NCBI GenBank assembly: GCA_947632005.1
Contig: CANRNU010000006.1
Span: 1-64,000 of the forward strand
DNA length: 64,000 nucleotides
Origin: an uncultured Oscillospiraceae bacterium
GTDB lineage: Bacteria > Bacillota > Clostridia > Oscillospirales > Oscillospiraceae
Direction of reading: 5' to 3'
The notes beneath the pieces are model-generated. The model worked only from the letters and a program-made list of their open reading frames with translations, did no database searches and was not told the DNA's origin. Each line of letters opens with the position of its first letter. Position 1 is the stretch's first letter. Both the position numbers and the translations under genes were made by a program. This document shows positions 43,660-51,086 of this stretch, one piece after another.

Positions 43660-43905
43660 TCATGTGACTGGCTTATCCGTACCGCCGCCCACAGCAGGGC
43701 AGAAGCAGTAGGTCGTATCCTCTTTATCAAAGCCGACACCGGCGCCAGGACAGGGACAGATGTATTCGAGGTCGCTTTTCTTCCCATGTCCTCTGCCGCC
43801 GCCGCCGAGGAAACAGCCACAGTCGCCTCCGCTCACCGCGTCCAGTTCGGTCTCGTCCAGCTCTTTTTCCTTGTCCAGGACCTCGTTTTTCTTTTCCTCA
43901 GACAT
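43660..43905 (-). CDS. RiPP precursor candidate, 81 residues, Cys-rich
   Basis: Start MSEEKKNEVLD behind ATGGAGGAAACGAAC. Leader ends ELDETELDAVSGG. The core DCGCFLGGGGRGHGKKSD is followed by YICPCPGAGVGF and TYCFCPAVGGGTDKPVT, giving CGC, CPC and CFC pairs separated by Gly-rich loops. It lies 15 bp after the radical SAM gene. Confidence 0.8.
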   Translation of the reverse strand: MSEEKKNEVLDKEKELDETELDAVSGGDCGCFLGGGGRGHGKKSDLEYICPCPGAGVGFDKEDTTYCFCPAVGGGTDKPVT

Positions 43906-43920
43906 GTTCGTTTCCTCCAT

Positions 43921-45321
43921 TTAAGATGATTTTGGCTTACTTTGTTTGACCTCCTCCATGACGGCCCGGATCTTCTCATCCCAGCCGTCCCGGAAGATGG
44001 CACAGGCATACATATCCCGGCCCAGGATGTCCTCCGGCGCGGTCTCCAGCGCGCTGGCCCGGCACCCGCCCAGACATCTGGCAGCGTGGGGGCAGACCCG
44101 GCACTCCGAATCGTGGGCCAGCACCTCCAACGCCCGGGTCTCGATCAGGCGCATATAGCTGGAATCGGTGATGCATGCGCGCAGCCCCAGCTCCGGGATC
44201 AGCGGATAGTTCTCCTGGATGGGCATGCCCGACAGGGCCATGCAGGGCAGGGCCCGGCCCTCGGCGGAGATATACATCACCATCCGGGCGTGGCCGCACA
44301 CGCAGACTCTCTCCGGGTCGGCGCAGTTCTTCTCCGAGGGGATGGACCAGCCCTCCGGGTCGCGGGGGCTAGCGGAGAAAAAGCCGCCCAGCTGCAGGCT
44401 CAGGGGCATGCCGTCCTCATAATACCGGGGAATGTAGTCCAGATAGGTCTGGAAAAGCTCCTCCATACCGATGCCCGGCCCATAGCCGCCCTCTTTCCAG
44501 GCGCCCACGTTGGAAATGGGATTCGTCTTGAGGCTTCCGCAGCCCAGACTGGCCAGGAAGTTGACGGTATCCCGGAGGGTGTGCTTGTTCTGCCGGTGGA
44601 TGCACATCTCCGCCCCGGTGGGAAAGCCGTGCTCCCGGCAGAGCTTGAATGCATCCGTCACATACTTCTCCGCCCCGGGCACGCCCCGGAGCCAGTCGTG
44701 CCAGCCCACCCCGTCAAAACTCATGTTGAACTCAGGACGGATGCCCCGGTCCTCCAGCTTTTTCAACAGCTCCTCCGTCACCAGCCGACCGTTGGAATAG
44801 ATCTGGGAGATATGTACCCCGCCGTCCAGCAGCACATCCACGATATCAAAAAGATCCCGGCGCACCAGCGGCTCCCCGCCTGTGAGCGTCACTTCTGCTA
44901 TGCCGCAGTCCACGATCTGGCGGGCGATGCTCATGGCCGTGTCATGGTCCAGCTCCCCGTACTTGGCGTCCGGGGCGGACATATAGCAGTGCTTGCAGCG
45001 GTAATTGCACCGGCCCGTCACGGACCAGTGGGCCGTGCGGATGTATCGGTTGTCGTGGAATCTGTAAAGCTGATCGTCTTTCAGCTTCTCTCCTGCCCGG
45101 CAGGGGCGGATGATGCCCCGCTCCACCGCCGCACGGACCGCGCTCCGCCGCGCCTCTGACGCCTCCGGTCCGTCCAAGTCCCGGCTTCCGTCGCAGTCCA
45201 GCAGGAACTCCATGTCCGGGCGGCGGAGAAACCTGGCCCGGCCCGTGTCCCGGTCCACCAGGGCAAAGGGCAGCTTTCGCCAGCCCCGAAGGCAGTATCT
45301 CTCGTTCAGCAGGTAATGCAT
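43921..45321 (-). CDS. Radical SAM/SPASM peptide-modifying enzyme
   Basis: 466 residues. The N-terminal about 90 residues resemble a small recognition domain with a PqqD-like feel. The SAM cluster motif is TGRCNYRCKHCYMS (CxxxCxxC, about 103-116), followed by LTGGEPLVRRDLFDIVD (about 146-162). The C-terminal auxiliary cluster region holds C-rich RVCVCGHARM, PCMAL and DSECRVCPHAARCLGGCRAS (about 405-424), typical of SPASM. Enzymes of this class make thioether or C-C crosslinks in RiPPs. Three Cys-rich precursors follow directly, so they are the probable substrates. Confidence 0.9.
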   Translation of the reverse strand: MHYLLNERYCLRGWRKLPFALVDRDTGRARFLRRPDMEFLLDCDGSRDLDGPEASEARRSAVRAAVERGIIRPCRAGEKLKDDQLYRFHDNRYIRTAHWSVTGRCNYRCKHCYMSAPDAKYGELDHDTAMSIARQIVDCGIAEVTLTGGEPLVRRDLFDIVDVLLDGGVHISQIYSNGRLVTEELLKKLEDRGIRPEFNMSFDGVGWHDWLRGVPGAEKYVTDAFKLCREHGFPTGAEMCIHRQNKHTLRDTVNFLASLGCGSLKTNPISNVGAWKEGGYGPGIGMEELFQTYLDYIPRYYEDGMPLSLQLGGFFSASPRDPEGWSIPSEKNCADPERVCVCGHARMVMYISAEGRALPCMALSGMPIQENYPLIPELGLRACITDSSYMRLIETRALEVLAHDSECRVCPHAARCLGGCRASALETAPEDILGRDMYACAIFRDGWDEKIRAVMEEVKQSKPKSS

Positions 45322-45621
45322 ATCGTTTTGTCTCCCATCCCCTTTGCGGTGCTGACCCTATGTGGACCGCGCAGCAAAAGGACCAAGAGGTGATGAAAAA
45401 TGTTTGGCCCACGGCACGCCCGGCCGAATGCAGGCCGGGACCGTGTTTGCCGGCAGGCGGACCTGGTAAAAAAGGTGTGAGCCGGAGAGCCCCGGTCCAC
45501 ACCCTTCGCTCGTTTTACGTTATCATGATTATCGGATGGCGAAACGCTGCAAGGCGTTGCGCCAAACCAGTCGTTTGGCAGCGAAAACGACCGTTCCGGA
45601 TCGTTTCCCCTATGCGACACC
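45322..45621 (-). promoter_or_regulatory. Long structured leader of the RiPP operon
   Basis: About 300 untranslated bases between the promoter and the radical SAM ATG. They hold GTCGTTTTCGCTGCCAAACGAC-like and AACGCCTTGCAGCGTT hairpins, the attenuator-like terminator, and a CCCGGCCTGCATTCGGCCGGG hairpin. A T-box was considered (GGGTGTGGACCG), but the antiterminator motif GGGTGG.ACC is broken, so no known class is assigned. Confidence 0.45.
45468..45503 (-). terminator. Attenuator-like terminator in the RiPP operon leader
   Basis: On the minus strand GGTGTG..CCGG-GGCTCT-CCGG..CACACC followed by TTTTTT, placed about 150 bases upstream of the radical SAM gene and 120 after the predicted start of transcription. 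Confidence 0.65.
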
Positions 45622-45650
45622 ATTATACCTTCTGTTCGCGGGCAGAACAA
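45622..45650 (-). promoter_or_regulatory. Promoter of the RiPP/NHLM operon
   Basis: On the minus strand TTGTTC (45650-45645), a 17-bp spacer, and a perfect TATAAT (45627-45622). It is the only strong promoter I see upstream of the radical SAM gene. Confidence 0.7.
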
Positions 45651-45793
45651 GATTTTTGCACGAATGACCCGCCAGCCGGCGTGAAAGACAAAGATTTTCA
45701 TCCTTACGCCGGCGAAAGCCGCCTTATTTTTGGTCCCGGCCGGTCCACAGGATGTCCCCTTCGCCGGCAGCCCGGACATGCCGTCTTACCTTA

Positions 45794-45811
45794 TAAGTTA
45801 TTTACAACTTA
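45794..45811. promoter_or_regulatory. AT-rich perfect palindrome, possible operator
   Basis: TAAGTT-ATTTAC-AACTTA, 6-bp arms, in an AT-rich patch about 145 bp upstream of the RiPP promoter. The rest of 45651-45923 shows no gene. Confidence 0.3.
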
Positions 45812-45923
45812 TTTATAAAACCATCCGCACGGTTTGTCAACGCTTTTGTCCCATAATGGCCGAAATCCGACCGGCATCGTCCACCGCGGCAGACCATCCC
45901 TCCGCCCCGGCGCAGTGTGCATT

Positions 45924-46523
45924 TTACGGACAAACCGCCTCCTTTTGCACGCGGCGCAGATCCTGATAAAGCAAGTCATATATCTTGGGATCGACGCTGG
46001 AGAAAACCACCTTGAGCTGATACGCGCTGTTTTCCGCCAGCCAAGCATATACGGCCCTCACGGCGATCTCGCAGGCCTCCTTTTGTGGGTAACTGGACTT
46101 TCCGGTGGAAATCGACGGGAAGGCGATGCTGTGGATCCCATGTTCCCTCGCCAGGTCAAGACTGGCCGTATAGCATTTTGCCAGGTCCTCCCGGCAGTGC
46201 GCGGACGGATATCTGGGGCCGACCGTGTGGATGACATGCTTTGCCTTCAGGCGGTATCCTCCCGTTATCTTTGCCTCGCCCACCCGACATCCGCCGAGCG
46301 CGGCGCATTCCGTTCTCAATCCCTGCCCTGCGGCACGATAGATCGCGCCGTCAACGCCTCCGTCTCCATGAAGCGTCCCGTTCGCCGGGTTTACTATGCA
46401 TTCGCATTCGGACAGCGTTATATCCCGGTCGTCGAGCCACATCCCCTCAAACGGCCCTGTCAGCGAATGGCAGACCGGCGGCGCCGGTATCCCGTCCCGG
46501 CGCAGTTCGTCCCGCAGGGCCAT
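45924..46523 (-). CDS. Macrodomain (ADP-ribose binding/hydrolase) protein, C-terminal half of a frameshifted NADAR-macro fusion
   Basis: Macrodomain motifs: ECIVNPANGTLHGDGGVDGA (NPAN and GGGVD-like ligand loop), GEAKITGGYRLKAKHVIHTV, and IAFPSISTGKSSYPQKEACE (the second ligand loop). It would bind or remove ADP-ribose. The residues just before it in the same frame, TGEGENHLGKILMALRDELR, are the C-terminal end of a NADAR domain whose N-terminal part is encoded in another frame immediately upstream. ATG at 46523 is the first plausible start if the macrodomain is made alone. Confidence 0.8.
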   Translation of the reverse strand: MALRDELRRDGIPAPPVCHSLTGPFEGMWLDDRDITLSECECIVNPANGTLHGDGGVDGAIYRAAGQGLRTECAALGGCRVGEAKITGGYRLKAKHVIHTVGPRYPSAHCREDLAKCYTASLDLAREHGIHSIAFPSISTGKSSYPQKEACEIAVRAVYAWLAENSAYQLKVVFSSVDPKIYDLLYQDLRRVQKEAVCP

Positions 46524-46942
46524 GAGGATCTTTCCGAGATGGTTTTCGCCTTCGCCCGTTTCAGGTCCACGCCCCAATATAGGTCCTTCCAACGATTCCC
46601 CTCTTTCAGCTCTCGCTCTCCGGTGTCCAGCAGATCCCGCGCCAGCGTAGGATTTTGCGCGAATTTTTCGCGCACGACCCGCTCCATGAGCTCCAGCTTC
46701 ACCGCATCCCAATCCGGCCTCGCCTCCACCTTCCTTCCGAGCCGTTTCGATTCGTCGGCGGAGAGAAGGGCAAACTGTTCTTTGTCCGTTTGGCGCAGGC
46801 ATTTCTGCGCCTGATAAGCGGCCTCCGAATTGTAATAGGTGATACCATCGAACGATATTTTCGTTGGATAAAAATTGCTCAAAAAATCGTATTCTCCACG
46901 GAAAAGGCCAATGGTCCGGTCTGTGGCCCCACAACGATCCAT
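46460..46942 (-). CDS. NADAR-domain protein, frameshifted before its conserved C-terminus
   Basis: ATG follows AAGGAGACAGA. The frame has NADAR hallmarks: IGLFRGEYDFLSNFYPTKIS, YNSEAAYQAQK, and NRWKDLYWGV (about 130-139). NADAR hydrolases act on ADP-ribosylated nucleobases and N-glycosidic ADP-ribose compounds. After WGVDLK the frame continues into an unrelated tail, while the missing NADAR ending (ENHLGKILM) appears in the other frame that runs into the macrodomain. One missing A in CTGAAACGGGC near 46550 would explain the break. Confidence 0.75.
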   Translation of the reverse strand: MDRCGATDRTIGLFRGEYDFLSNFYPTKISFDGITYYNSEAAYQAQKCLRQTDKEQFALLSADESKRLGRKVEARPDWDAVKLELMERVVREKFAQNPTLARDLLDTGERELKEGNRWKDLYWGVDLKRAKAKTISERSSWPCGTNCAGTGYRRRRSAIR

Positions 46943-48708
46943 TCTGTCTCCTTCCTCCATACGCCCCGCGCGCCCAGCGCCGGAAATGTACCCTCCCGAT
47001 CATCTGCCGGTATAACAAAATGACGCGGCAATCCATCGGTCATAGCGTTCCGGAGCGTCCTGTCCCGCTCAAAAATGATCTTCGACGCCCTGTTTCTGCA
47101 ATGATTTGAAAACAGTCCAAACTGTTTGCCCCCGCCCATAGCCGACGTTTTTTTAAGGAAGAAGAGCTTTGACCGACGAGAGCCCCACTTTGGCGGGGAG
47201 CCGACATCTTCAAAGCTCTTCTGCGGTGGTGCACCACGGCAATCCAAATCCGAACCCGCGGCCTGTTCATCTAGGGCCGCCTTCATCTCGTCAAAGGTGA
47301 CGGTCTTTGTCCCGTCCTTGTAGTTGATGTGGAGCGTCAGCTTGTCATCGAACAAGTACACCGAGTTGACGAATGTGTCTATGAGCTGCTGCCGATGCTC
47401 CTTCTTCCGCATGTCCAGCTTGCGGAACCGCTCCAGCCACATGGTCACGAACTCTGCCGTCAGCTTCGGCTTCGCCAGCTTCTCGTTGGCAATCTTGATC
47501 TCCAGGTCCTCTTTTGTGGCCTCCAACTCTTCCAACCTAGTTTTGGTGGACGGAGTAAGTATTCCCTGCTGGATGGCGTTGAGCAGGTTATTGATGCCGG
47601 TCTCCGCTTCTTTTAGCTGTTGCTCATACAGCGGAAGATTGGTATTTTCACGCTCTTGCAAGTCCATCACCATAGAAACAATGGCTTCAATGGTTTTATC
47701 GTCCCGTATCTCCTTCATCGTCTCATGGACGATGAAATCCTCAATAAACGCCTTGTTGACCGGCTTCTTGTGACAGTCGCCGCGTTTTTTCTTCACCGTG
47801 GCGCACTTGTAGTAATGGTGGACCTTCCCTGTGTGGCTGGTGCCGCTCTCGCCGCACATACAACTGCCGCAGTAGCCGCAGAATAGTTTTGTGGTCAGCA
47901 GATAGTCGTCTTCAGCCTTATGTCGGGCTGGAGCCTTTTTGTTCTTGGCCAGCTTTTCCTGCACCCGCTCAAACAAGTCCTTGGGAACAATGGCGGGGAT
48001 TCCGTCAGGGATGACCGTATCACGATAACGGAACTCACCCATGTACCGGCGATTGTTCAGCAGGTGCTGGATGCTGTTATAGGAGAACGGCTGCCCGCGT
48101 GTGTTCTTCACGCCTTTCTCATTCAGCCAATCCCGGATAGCAGTCATGGTGTACCCGGCGTCGTATCTCTTGAATGCCCCCAGAACATAAGGGGCCGTCA
48201 GCGGGTCGATTTGGAAGTGCTGTTCGCTGTCTATGACATAACCCGTGGGCAGGGTCCCGCCGTTGAATTTGCACTTGAGAGCGTTATCCGTCATGCCTCG
48301 GATGACCTTTTCGGACAGATCGGCGGAGTAATACTCGGCGTAGCCTTCCAGCACGGATTCCAATATAATGCCTTCCGCGCCCTCAGAAATGACCTCGGTG
48401 GCAGACACCACTTTGATGCCGTTCTTTTTGAGTGCGGCCTTGTACCGGGCACTGTCATAGCGGTTTCGGGCAAAGCGATCCAGCTTCCAGACGATGATCA
48501 TGTCGAACAGCTTTTTCCCGCTGTCCTTGACCATGGCCTGGAACTCCGGGCGGTTATCCGTCTTGGCGGAAAACGCCCGGTCTATATAGTGGCGCAACAC
48601 AGTGATACCGTTTTTCTCTGCAAAGGCGGTGCACTCCCGAATTTGCCCCTCTATGCTTTCTTCCCGCTGGCTGTCTGAGGAGTAACGGGCGTAGATTACG
48701 GCGGTCAT
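46879..48708 (-). CDS. Large serine recombinase (integrase of the mobile element)
   Basis: 609 residues. N-terminal resolvase domain with the nucleophile in YARYSSDSQREESIEGQ (7-23) and DRFARNRYDS (about 77-86); recombinase domain (about 160-280); zinc ribbon LFCGYCGSCMCGESG...CATVKKKRGDCHKK (about 262-310); and a coiled coil (about 340-420). The usual C-terminus ends near AAGSDLD (about 488). The further about 120 residues read through a 13-bp att-like repeat and a terminator-like hairpin into the NADAR gene, so they are probably flanking chromosome fused at integration. Confidence 0.9.
   Translation of the reverse strand: MTAVIYARYSSDSQREESIEGQIRECTAFAEKNGITVLRHYIDRAFSAKTDNRPEFQAMVKDSGKKLFDMIIVWKLDRFARNRYDSARYKAALKKNGIKVVSATEVISEGAEGIILESVLEGYAEYYSADLSEKVIRGMTDNALKCKFNGGTLPTGYVIDSEQHFQIDPLTAPYVLGAFKRYDAGYTMTAIRDWLNEKGVKNTRGQPFSYNSIQHLLNNRRYMGEFRYRDTVIPDGIPAIVPKDLFERVQEKLAKNKKAPARHKAEDDYLLTTKLFCGYCGSCMCGESGTSHTGKVHHYYKCATVKKKRGDCHKKPVNKAFIEDFIVHETMKEIRDDKTIEAIVSMVMDLQERENTNLPLYEQQLKEAETGINNLLNAIQQGILTPSTKTRLEELEATKEDLEIKIANEKLAKPKLTAEFVTMWLERFRKLDMRKKEHRQQLIDTFVNSVYLFDDKLTLHINYKDGTKTVTFDEMKAALDEQAAGSDLDCRGAPPQKSFEDVGSPPKWGSRRSKLFFLKKTSAMGGGKQFGLFSNHCRNRASKIIFERDRTLRNAMTDGLPRHFVIPADDREGTFPALGARGVWRKETEWIVVGPQTGPLAFSVENTIF
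47161..47221 (-). terminator. Long inverted repeat inside the 3' end of the recombinase frame
   Basis: GAAGAGCTTTGA (47161-47172) and TCAAAGCTCTTC (47210-47221) are perfect arms with a further GC-rich inner stem (GAGCCCC...GGGG). On the minus strand TTCCTTAAAAAAACG follows. It lies outside the 13-bp repeat at 47245, on the chromosome side. Confidence 0.55.
47245..47257 (+). repeat. Candidate att repeat, left copy
   Basis: CAAATCCGAACCC, encoding part of AAGSDL on the recombinase strand; identical to 62566-62578. Confidence 0.5.
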
Positions 48709-49061
48709 TTCGTCTCCCCCTCCAGCATCTGCACCAGCGTCTTTTTCAGCCGCTTGTTCATGGGAGATTTGGGGTCAAAGCACATCTTGATGAACTCGTT
48801 CATCTCCGGATGCAGCTTGCTCAGATCCGGCTCGTTGGAATATACCTTTCCCTTGGGATCATCCGTGCGGCCATAAAGATAGTCCAGCGATACATCAAAA
48901 TAATCCGCATAGCGGAGCAGCACCTTGGCGGAGGGTTCGCACTGGTTATTCTCATAGCGGTTGACGCCGGACTGCCGCAGGCCCAGGATAGGGGCCAGCT
49001 TATTTTGGGATACGTTGATGGACAGCCGCAGCGCCCGCAGCCGTTCTGCCATAATCTGCAT
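48705..49061 (-). CDS. XRE-family regulator upstream of the recombinase
   Basis: 118 residues with an N-terminal HTH_3 domain: LRALRLSINVSQNKLAPILG, then LRQSGVNRYENNQCEPSAKVL. The tail FDVSLDYLYGRTDDPKGK is typical of phage/ICE repressors. Its stop overlaps the recombinase ATG by four bases, so it is coupled to and probably regulates integration or excision. Confidence 0.88.
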   Translation of the reverse strand: MQIMAERLRALRLSINVSQNKLAPILGLRQSGVNRYENNQCEPSAKVLLRYADYFDVSLDYLYGRTDDPKGKVYSNEPDLSKLHPEMNEFIKMCFDPKSPMNKRLKKTLVQMLEGETK

Positions 49062-49166
49062 GATGGACCCTCCTATGTTGGTTTTCTATATCATAGCACA
49101 TCACAGCGTATAAATCAACACCTGGTTTGCATAATATTGTGTATGAAAAAATAGCTGACTAAGGTT

Positions 49167-50270
49167 TCACAGTTTCGGTGTTACTTCAGGCGTGCCATCT
49201 TCGTAAATGATGGTAGTCATCCGCATGAATCGAATATCACAGGTGCTGCCGGATTTGATTAGGCACGACGGGACATCGTATTTTATGCATATGCTGTTGT
49301 GAAACATCATGACCCACAAGTATTTTTTCAAAATATGTTCTCGTATCGCCGCTAGTTTGGCTCCTTCTTCACTCACCGCATCCAAATCGTCATACTTGCC
49401 AAATTTCTTGATTTTCTCAATAATACGAAGACTATGGCGCTCAAGCTGTTGTATTTGGTCAGGGCTGGAATTGCTGACTTTTTGATAGTCGCTAAGTGAG
49501 AGTGTTTTCAGAATTTCCAGAAGTCTCTCGATAGTAGCTTGATTGATAGTATTGTTTATGCCAGAAGTGTATAGGTAGTTTAAGCTCAAGCATCCTTCAG
49601 ATTCTAGGAAAAGAAGTTGGTTTCGCCATGCTAAATAGAATTTTTCCACTTCAACAGCGGGCATAAGGGAATTACAAAAGGTGAGATCTTCATCGGTAAT
49701 GTATTCACCAGAATGTGCGCGCCGTTCAATTTCACATGCCCTATTCAGATCGCCCTGATCCACAAAGTGGGGTTGCAAGACATAGTTTTTAACAGCCTCC
49801 CCTAGAATGATTCGGGGATATACCGCAGTCTCCTCCAACTCAACGGCATCAATCAGTCCCTGACCGAATATGAAATCATCATTAAATGAAAGACTTCCAA
49901 TCGTTACCCCGCCTCTTAGAAACAAGCCATAGTTCAAAATGAAATTTCGCTGAATATCCGCAACAATGGCCAAAAACGCTAAGAAACGCGGATACTCTAT
50001 CTGAGCAGTTTTTTCACCAACTTCCAGACAAAGCAAAATGTTATCCGAAAAGATTTTTGTTTTGATGGCCAGCCTGCCTAATTTGCCAACAAACGAGGAG
50101 CCAATCCCTTGCGTGTATTCTTTCGCGTTAGAAACTGCATCGTGTATGTCCTGGAGGAATTCTTCAACTCTTTCCGGGTAAGTACGAAAGAAATCTTTAT
50201 AACCCAGCAAATCAAAATATGCAATGTAGTATTCCTTAATTGGCTCTGGCATCTGATTCTCTAACGGCAT
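49167..50270 (-). CDS. Nucleotidyl-cyclase-like protein of unknown function
   Basis: 367 residues; ATG follows AAAGGAATGATTAT. YYIAYFDLLGYKDFF (about 13-27), KIFSDNILLCLEV (about 77-89) and GLFLRGGVTIGSLSFNDDFI (about 120-139), then FGQGLIDAVELE, trace the palm fold of class III nucleotide cyclases, with an Asp at each expected metal position, though not the canonical sequence. The C-terminal half is helical and unassigned. AT-rich compared with the host. Similar proteins occur in mobile islands; a signalling or defence role is inference. Confidence 0.6.
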   Translation of the reverse strand: MPLENQMPEPIKEYYIAYFDLLGYKDFFRTYPERVEEFLQDIHDAVSNAKEYTQGIGSSFVGKLGRLAIKTKIFSDNILLCLEVGEKTAQIEYPRFLAFLAIVADIQRNFILNYGLFLRGGVTIGSLSFNDDFIFGQGLIDAVELEETAVYPRIILGEAVKNYVLQPHFVDQGDLNRACEIERRAHSGEYITDEDLTFCNSLMPAVEVEKFYLAWRNQLLFLESEGCLSLNYLYTSGINNTINQATIERLLEILKTLSLSDYQKVSNSSPDQIQQLERHSLRIIEKIKKFGKYDDLDAVSEEGAKLAAIREHILKKYLWVMMFHNSICIKYDVPSCLIKSGSTCDIRFMRMTTIIYEDGTPEVTPKL

Positions 50271-50306
50271 ATAATCATTCCTTTCTGGAAGCACCTCCTG
50301 TAAGCA

Positions 50307-50558
50307 CTATTTTATCTCCTGCTCCAAACCTTCAAAGAGCGGGGACGCAAAGAACTCGGAAATGCCGATGTCCAGGCCGTCGCATAGCTTCTTCACCGTG
50401 GCCACCGTCGCGCTGTTGTTGCGGAGGCTGACGATGTTGTTCACCGTGGACTGCGTGACACCGCTGAGCGTGCACAGCCGGTTGACCGAGATGTTCCGCT
50501 CCCGGCACAGTTCCAAAATACGCTCCGCTACCGCTTCTCCCACATTCATCTTTGCCAC
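50307..50558 (-). CDS. XRE-family (Cro/CI) regulator
   Basis: 83 residues, almost entirely an HTH_3 domain: ILELCRERNISVNRLCTLSG, VTQSTVNNIVSLRNNSATVA. It is divergent from the small genes at 50655-51076 across a promoter that contains two AACCC-TTTT-GGGTT-like palindromes, its likely binding sites. Confidence 0.88.
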   Translation of the reverse strand: MAKMNVGEAVAERILELCRERNISVNRLCTLSGVTQSTVNNIVSLRNNSATVATVKKLCDGLDIGISEFFASPLFEGLEQEIK

Positions 50559-50590
50559 CTCATTTCACCTATGAGGATAGCCAATTCCTG

Positions 50591-50635
50591 TTGACAAGTT
50601 TAACCCTTTTGGGTTAAAATAACTCAAAAGGGTTA
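50591..50635 (+). promoter_or_regulatory. Promoter overlapped by twin operators
   Basis: TTGACA (50591-50596), an 18-bp spacer, and TAAAAT (50615-50620). TAACCC-TTTT-GGGTTA (50601-50616) and TAACTC-AAAA-GGGTTA (50620-50635) are palindromes whose centres are 19 bp apart, about two helical turns, on the same DNA face. They would let the divergent XRE protein block this promoter. Confidence 0.65.
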
Positions 50636-50654
50636 GTGCACGGGAGGCGAGAAA

Positions 50655-50834
50655 ATGACGGACTACAAGCGGGCTTATCACATTCTCTGCGCAGCGGCGT
50701 CGTATGCGCTGGATGTACTGCCGGACACGCCGGAAAATGCCGCCGGGCGGACGGTCATTCAGGAGGCGCTTTTGGAGGCGGAGGACGTGTGCATCGAGAG
50801 CATGGACGAAAATGAAAGGGGTGCCGAAAAATGA
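50655..50834 (+). CDS. Small hypothetical protein, 59 residues
   Basis: ATG follows GGGAGGCGAGAAA... with a promoter just upstream. Sequence begins MTDYKRAYHILCAAASYALD and ends DENERGAEK; acidic and helical. Its stop overlaps the next ATG by four bases (ATGA). Small genes like this are common next to DUF6061 genes in clostridial mobile elements; function unknown. Confidence 0.65.
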   Translation: MTDYKRAYHILCAAASYALDVLPDTPENAAGRTVIQEALLEAEDVCIESMDENERGAEK

Positions 50835-51076
50835 AAAAGCTGATCTCTTGTGAGTTCAACATGGACACGGGTCGTGTAGAACTGCGATACGCAGACGGCG
50901 GCCAAATCGACATTGACACCGCGGGCGTGGAGAACGAGGTCGCCGACAATCTCTATCAGCGCAGCAAACTGGACTGGCTGATCTATAACCAGCCATTGGA
51001 GTATGCACAGCTCGTCCTCGGTGGGGAGCTGGATGGATATGTACAAGGGACAGCGGAACATAGGTTGGAAGATTGA
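50831..51076 (+). CDS. DUF6061-like small protein
   Basis: 81 residues: MKKLISCEFNMDTGRVELRY with ADGGQIDIDTAGVENEVAD and QRSKLDWLIYNQPLEYAQLV. The pattern matches small DUF6061-type proteins carried by clostridial integrative elements. Function unknown. It is the second gene of a two-gene unit closed by a strong terminator. Confidence 0.65.
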   Translation: MKKLISCEFNMDTGRVELRYADGGQIDIDTAGVENEVADNLYQRSKLDWLIYNQPLEYAQLVLGGELDGYVQGTAEHRLED

Positions 51077-51086
51077 GCAACGCAAA

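Noticed and set aside
45468-45520. T-box antiterminator (GGGTGTGGACCG) in the RiPP leader
   Set aside because: The bulge motif is interrupted by an extra T, and no specifier loop or AG-bulge region is recognisable.
46540-46560. Programmed -1 frameshift joining NADAR and macrodomain
   Set aside because: The junction CTGAAACGGG does not contain a canonical slippery heptamer and no downstream pseudoknot is evident; a simple indel or sequencing error is more likely.
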